64,000 nucleotides of DNA from Rotaria sordida (lineage: Eukaryota > Rotifera > Eurotatoria > Philodinida > Philodinidae): positions 1 through 64,000 of the forward strand of contig CAJNOL010001350.1 in NCBI GenBank assembly GCA_905250125.1. Direction: 5' to 3'. A program made the position numbers and the translations under genes. Positions 60,401 through 64,000 of the stretch are shown here, piece by piece. How positions within the stretch are numbered: position 1 is the stretch's first letter; every line of letters starts with the position of its first letter. The notes below the pieces were generated by a model. The model did not search any database. It was given only the letters and a program-made list of their open reading frames with translations, and was not told the origin of the DNA.

Positions 60401-61842
60401 TCAAGGTGTAGTTATCACCATACCCTCATCAAGCTTTGATGATCACTATGTTTTACCTCTGACCATTTCTCAAGCATATACACAATATCGTATTGAAAAT
60501 CATCATGTATCAAAAGACAATATAACTTATATCTATTGGAAAGCCATGAATGGAGATCTGATGTTGACTTTATCCAATGAAGAAATCGATCCCAATGAGA
60601 AGCAACCAAATCTTCGCTGTTTAATCTGTTATGTCGCTCCAAAACCTACAGCAAGTGATGATGATTATCATGAACACACTTCCTACTTAGCTGCTGCACA
60701 TCCATTTCAGCATGACATGATTATGAACAGGAAATCATACAAAGCCAAATCAAATACTTTCTATCTTGGATGTAATAGCAGCGATTTTATGACATATTGT
60801 TTACAAATTCATCGTTCAACAGGAAAAGTTGTTCTTTCACATGCCGGCCCCAATGGAATCTATAATCATGAGGAAATATCGTGTACATTTAGTAGATCAG
60901 AACTCGATTTAAGCAGAATGGAATTTATTCATGTCAGTGCTGGTACGCACTCAGTATCTATTCGAAATTTGATCATCGGTTTCGAGAAAAAATCTAGTAT
61001 GCATCCAACATTCGATAAAGATTACAAGAAAGATACTTCTTCTGCAAATGAAAATAAATCTAGCAATGCACACTCTGATGCCAACAATCATAAACGGCAT
61101 GATGTTCATCAGGGTGCGTCATCAAGCGCAGCTGATAATAAACCATCAAAAGAGCCAAGTATTTTAACTAGAGTTAAGAACTTATTCGTTGGAGATGATG
61201 ATACATCGTTGAAGCCTTGTCCAAATAATGTCAATTGTCTGAAACAATATTCAGAAGACGCAAATGATCATAATGCCAAATACTCTCACCCATGTCCTTA
61301 TTCAGAACTGTGTCGCGAGAAACAATCGCATCTCACTCACACTCATGAACTACATACAGTTCCGAAATGTCGGAATGATGAAGCATGCGATAAATTAGAT
61401 GATCCTTTTCATCGAGCTTCCTATCGACACACAGGTCGACCTGATTTTCTTATTCCATGTCGTCGACAAAAGGAATGTCCAGATAAATCATCCTCTCACA
61501 GAAAGAAATATTCTCATGGTGAACAAGTCTTCGGAAAATTACCAACATCAGCCTCAGCAGGTAAGCGATCATGACCAAATCTGAAAGACTATTTACTTGA
61601 GAACTCCTCTATTTGTAGTGGCAAGCAAACATGAAGAAGACGATGATCATGATGAACGAACACCGTGCAAATGGGGAGTTAGTTGTCACGACCACAATAC
61701 TGCGCATCGAACAAAATTTTCACATCCTTCAGATAAGAAACCACATCAACCAGACAGTGATAAAACTTCATGCAAATGGGGAGCAAAATGCCATAATTCT
61801 GACGCTGCTCATCGAGCAAAATTTTCTCATCCTAAGAAATAA
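51408..61842 (+). CDS. PARG macrodomain protein with about 16 PBZ-like fingers
   Basis: Exons 51408-51539, 52289-52586, 55870-61560 and 61619-61842 give 2114 aa. The join 52586 to 55870 uses GG|GCAAGT, a GC-AG donor; without it the protein starts at 55857 (about 1975 aa). N-terminus: CSSCGKSL...FHRAC, then a RanBP2-type finger (RWECKNCSAKN, RCQSCAKS). At about 670-900 is a bacterial/fungal-type PARG domain (TIGR02452-like): VLLNMASSTSPGGGFRKGDG, QEE at 728-730, giving GGG-x7-QEE, then GAIYTSGITVF and ILSAFGCGAF. This enzyme class hydrolyses poly(ADP-ribose). Ten PBZ-like fingers follow (58.3-59.1 kb, first PCNYGAKCIEMHNHNHANKF). A region of about 550 residues is unrecognised. Four more fingers (61.2-61.5 kb) and two in the last exon (PCKWGVSCHDHNTAHRTKFS) complete it. 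Confidence 0.85.
54255..55130 (+). repeat. satellite-like array, about 172-bp unit
   Basis: Six degenerate units are spaced 169-175 bp apart. Each contains TTTCCTGGGC..ATTCG.CCC.CAGAATGTTC, then a TTGATGTTCCA-like word, then CTCTATYSAAYGGTGAAAATCGC and CATCTCGATACATGCAA. Complementary copies occupy 55270-55600. The long open frame at 54754-55170 is a by-product of this array. Confidence 0.65.
55610..55646. repeat. telomere-like hairpin at a deletion junction
   Basis: GGGTGTAGGTGTCTGATTGA and then AATACACCCACACCC. The spacer, read on the minus strand, is TATTTCAATCAGACA, identical to the copy at 61.98 kb. In the right arm of the 2.3 kb element it takes the place of about 830 bp that are present in the left arm. 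Confidence 0.7.
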
Positions 61843-64000
61843 TCAACATCATGAACTACTAATGTATTCAATGAATCAGTGATTCGTGAACGTTTTCTTT
61901 AATCAAGAATAACATAACAATTGCAATAGCTAATAACCAAGTTCTTTTTTCGGAATAAAAAGCTGATTTAAATTTGAGGGTGGGTGTGGGTGTATTTCAA
62001 TCAGACACCCACACCTACACCCTTACACTGGCGTTTGTATTGAAATAACGATGCAATACATGACACATATGTTATTTACCCTCTAACATGGTTGGTTTTT
62101 TTCTTATTTTTATTTCTTTCTCCTTTTTCGAGAATCATAAGCATTCACATAAACAATACTAAACAGACATTCGAATCAAGATTTGAAATATTTCTTTACT
62201 TTTTTTGCACGACCACGATGATCGAAGAGTATTTTTCATTGATTTTTCTTTCATGAATGAGTCATTATATGCGTTATTAAATAGTAAAAGGAATCAAGAA
62301 TAGAGAGCCTATGAATGTGTACGCATCAACCTAATAAAAAAAAAATATTTTTTTTCCTTTAAAAAAAGTAACTGACACTATAGTCGTTTTTTTTCTTGCG
62401 TCAATATAGTACGTTAGTTTGTGTATAGAATTGAAAGAGACTTTGGGATTAATTGTTCATCTGTTCATCAGAAAGGATCTACGTATAATGCGTGGATTTT
62501 AGTCAAACATGATGATGTACCTTTGACCATTTATCAAGACCCTCGTCATATTTGTGATTATTCATCATGGTTTTAACTTTTGCATTTCTATATAACAAAA
62601 ATTGAAAATCTGAGTATATTTACTTCTACTTCATAAACGCATGTTCATATATTGAGATTCTTGGCAATGTCAAATTAGCGTTTTGAATATTGACAGATTT
62701 TTCTTCGAAAATTTTTTCAATGATGTAAACTTATTCAGAGAACATCGTTTCGATATGAGTTATTAGGAAAAGAAGAGATAAAACATATTTCATTTTATTG
62801 TCGAGATCAATATTGACGAACAAATGAGATTTATAGAACCTCATAAGATCAATATCACAAAGATTACATGTCTCAGACGATCTATAAAATGATATTAAAA
62901 AAAATGACATTTGAATTGATATTTGGAACAGAAATAGTTAATGGTTATGGAATTTACAACGAAAAGTATGCCAAAAACGACATGACCATTCCATAATCTC
63001 GTGAAAGTCCTATGCGTTCTTTATTTCTTGATATGCCATTCAAGAAGCTGTGATTGGATTCGAGATCACAATCAAAAAGTTGTTCGAAGCGTAAGTTCGT
63101 TGATCACAGGCTTGAAGAAAATGAAGGGCGTGGGTGCATCGTCCGAAGATCCCGTGCTAGTTACTATAAGAAAAGTCAAAGAAAAATAATCAAGAGAAGC
63201 AACCCATGCGACAGCAAAGGAAATAAAAAACCTTCTCTTATGATTGTGATATTTCTCTTTGTCCTGATTGTTTTACCAAGAAGCATCATGCTATTCAGCA
63301 AACATGACAAAAAATAGCGAAACTAGAGCAGACGACACATTTTATGTAACCTCCTGCTCAAAGAGAAGGAAAAACATGTTTTTCTAGAAAGTTTTGTGCT
63401 AAAATATAGTAAGATCTACCGATGAGTCTTATTAGCTCGAATGTGATAGTATGACAAAAGTTATCTTCAAATATTTCTTGAATAGATAATTTTTTTTTGA
63501 TAAGTGTTCACAGTAGTTATTGTTAATAAATCATTTTTTTTTTGAATTCGATTATGAATGATTGATTTAAGTGTATGCACTTTAAATAAGTTTTAAGAAC
63601 GGCAAACACAATTAATATAAAGTTTTAACAATTATATCGACAAAATCTTGAATTTATTTTAATTATTATATGAAGAGAAAGAATAAAAAACTAAAGATAA
63701 TGGCATATCAATTAAAGATAACTGGCTATTATAGAGTATATCAATATTATTCATAGACTGTCCAAGACTATATGTCGTTGTGTTAATACAACATAAAAAA
63801 GAAAAACATTGAATACGAGGTAAATACTGATTCTTTTTTCGTTCTTTTCATCCAATCAAGATCTAATGTAAATTAAAAACAGAACTAACTCAATGCTTCA
63901 TTTTCATCAAACGCACAATTATTCAGTAAAGGTAAATATATTATCCTCATAGTTGAATAAAACAGACGGTTTTTATCATATAAAATGTTCGAGAGCAAAG
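61843..64000. other. non-coding stretch to window end
   Basis: Downstream of the PARG-PBZ gene. It holds one telomere-like hairpin and no recognised gene. A plus-strand open frame at 63054-63317 (lysine/serine-rich, then a hydrophobic stretch LMIVIFLFVLIVLP) has no ATG near its start and no family resemblance. Confidence 0.4.
61976..62024. repeat. telomere-like hairpin
   Basis: GGGTGGGTGTGGGTG, then TATTTCAATCAGACA, then CCCACACCTACACCC. It lies 134 bp past the stop of the PARG-PBZ gene. Its spacer is identical to that at 55.6 kb, in opposite orientation. Confidence 0.75.

Noticed and set aside
63001..63317. Overlapping plus-strand frames with a hydrophobic segment
   Set aside because: No ATG-supported start, no family resemblance and no neighbours; the hydrophobic stretch is common by chance in AT-rich DNA.
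1..64000. CRISPR arrays, bacterial operons and ribosome binding sites
   Set aside because: Spliced genes and telomere-like repeats show a eukaryotic genome. No regularly spaced identical repeats with unique spacers were seen.

Overview
The window is eukaryotic and very probably from a bdelloid rotifer. It is AT-rich, the genes are broken by short GT-AG introns (mostly 44-64 nt), and the gene families are ones bdelloids expand: TIR, ADP-ribosyltransferase, MORN, nucleoredoxin-like, divergent nuclear receptor and GPCR genes. About twenty dispersed tracts of TGTGGG-like hexamers, the telomere motif reported for bdelloids as I recall it, also point there. A 100-base run of N at 12448-12547 shows that this is a draft scaffold. 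Genus is not decidable from the sequence; Rotaria, Adineta or a relative would all fit. All exon joins were read by eye and checked only for splice consensus and reading phase.

Layout. 1.9-4.7 kb: TIR-SAM protein (minus, 5 exons). 5-7.2 kb: two TA-flanked fold-back elements. 8.4-9.0 kb: small BEN-like gene whose frame runs through a telomere-like hairpin. 9.7-10.6 kb: MORN protein. 12.4-16.8 kb: a 4.4 kb DNA transposon with 60-bp inverted termini around a 7-exon DDE transposase. 17.0-17.8 kb: R-S-ExE ADP-ribosyltransferase. 20.0-20.7 kb: isoprenylcysteine methyltransferase-like membrane protein. 22.9-24.3 kb: nucleoredoxin-like protein without its redox cysteine pairs. 24.3-33.2 kb: nearly gene-free. 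33.2-33.9 kb: intronless SAM methyltransferase. 35.0-35.4 kb: 3' remnant of a SIRT5-like gene. 37.2-37.5 kb: secreted six-cysteine peptide with the defensin-type CSalphabeta spacing. 41.1-41.6 kb: nuclear receptor DNA-binding domain without a visible ligand domain. 42.3-43.5 kb: intact mariner. 44.6-45.5 kb: GPCR. 48.5-61.8 kb: a divergent pair of genes with PBZ-like zinc fingers.

The most interesting unit is that divergent pair. The minus-strand gene (48539-50360) joins a vWA domain to four PBZ-like (poly(ADP-ribose)-binding type) fingers. The plus-strand gene (51408-61842) joins a RanBP2-type finger, a bacterial/fungal-type PARG macrodomain with its GGG-x7-QEE signature, about 16 PBZ-like fingers and a large unrecognised region. 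They start about 1.05 kb apart. I infer that they form a poly(ADP-ribose) binding and hydrolysis module; that is not proven.

The second theme is the telomere-like tracts. Most are fold-back structures (G-rich arm, short spacer, C-rich arm). Five share a spacer close to TTAAAGAGAAGA, and two others share one identical different spacer. They therefore look like a dispersed hairpin family and not only simple repeats. Several lie at informative places: inside an open reading frame, at the truncated edge of the sirtuin remnant, at a deletion junction in a palindromic element, and in the intergenic space of the divergent PBZ pair.
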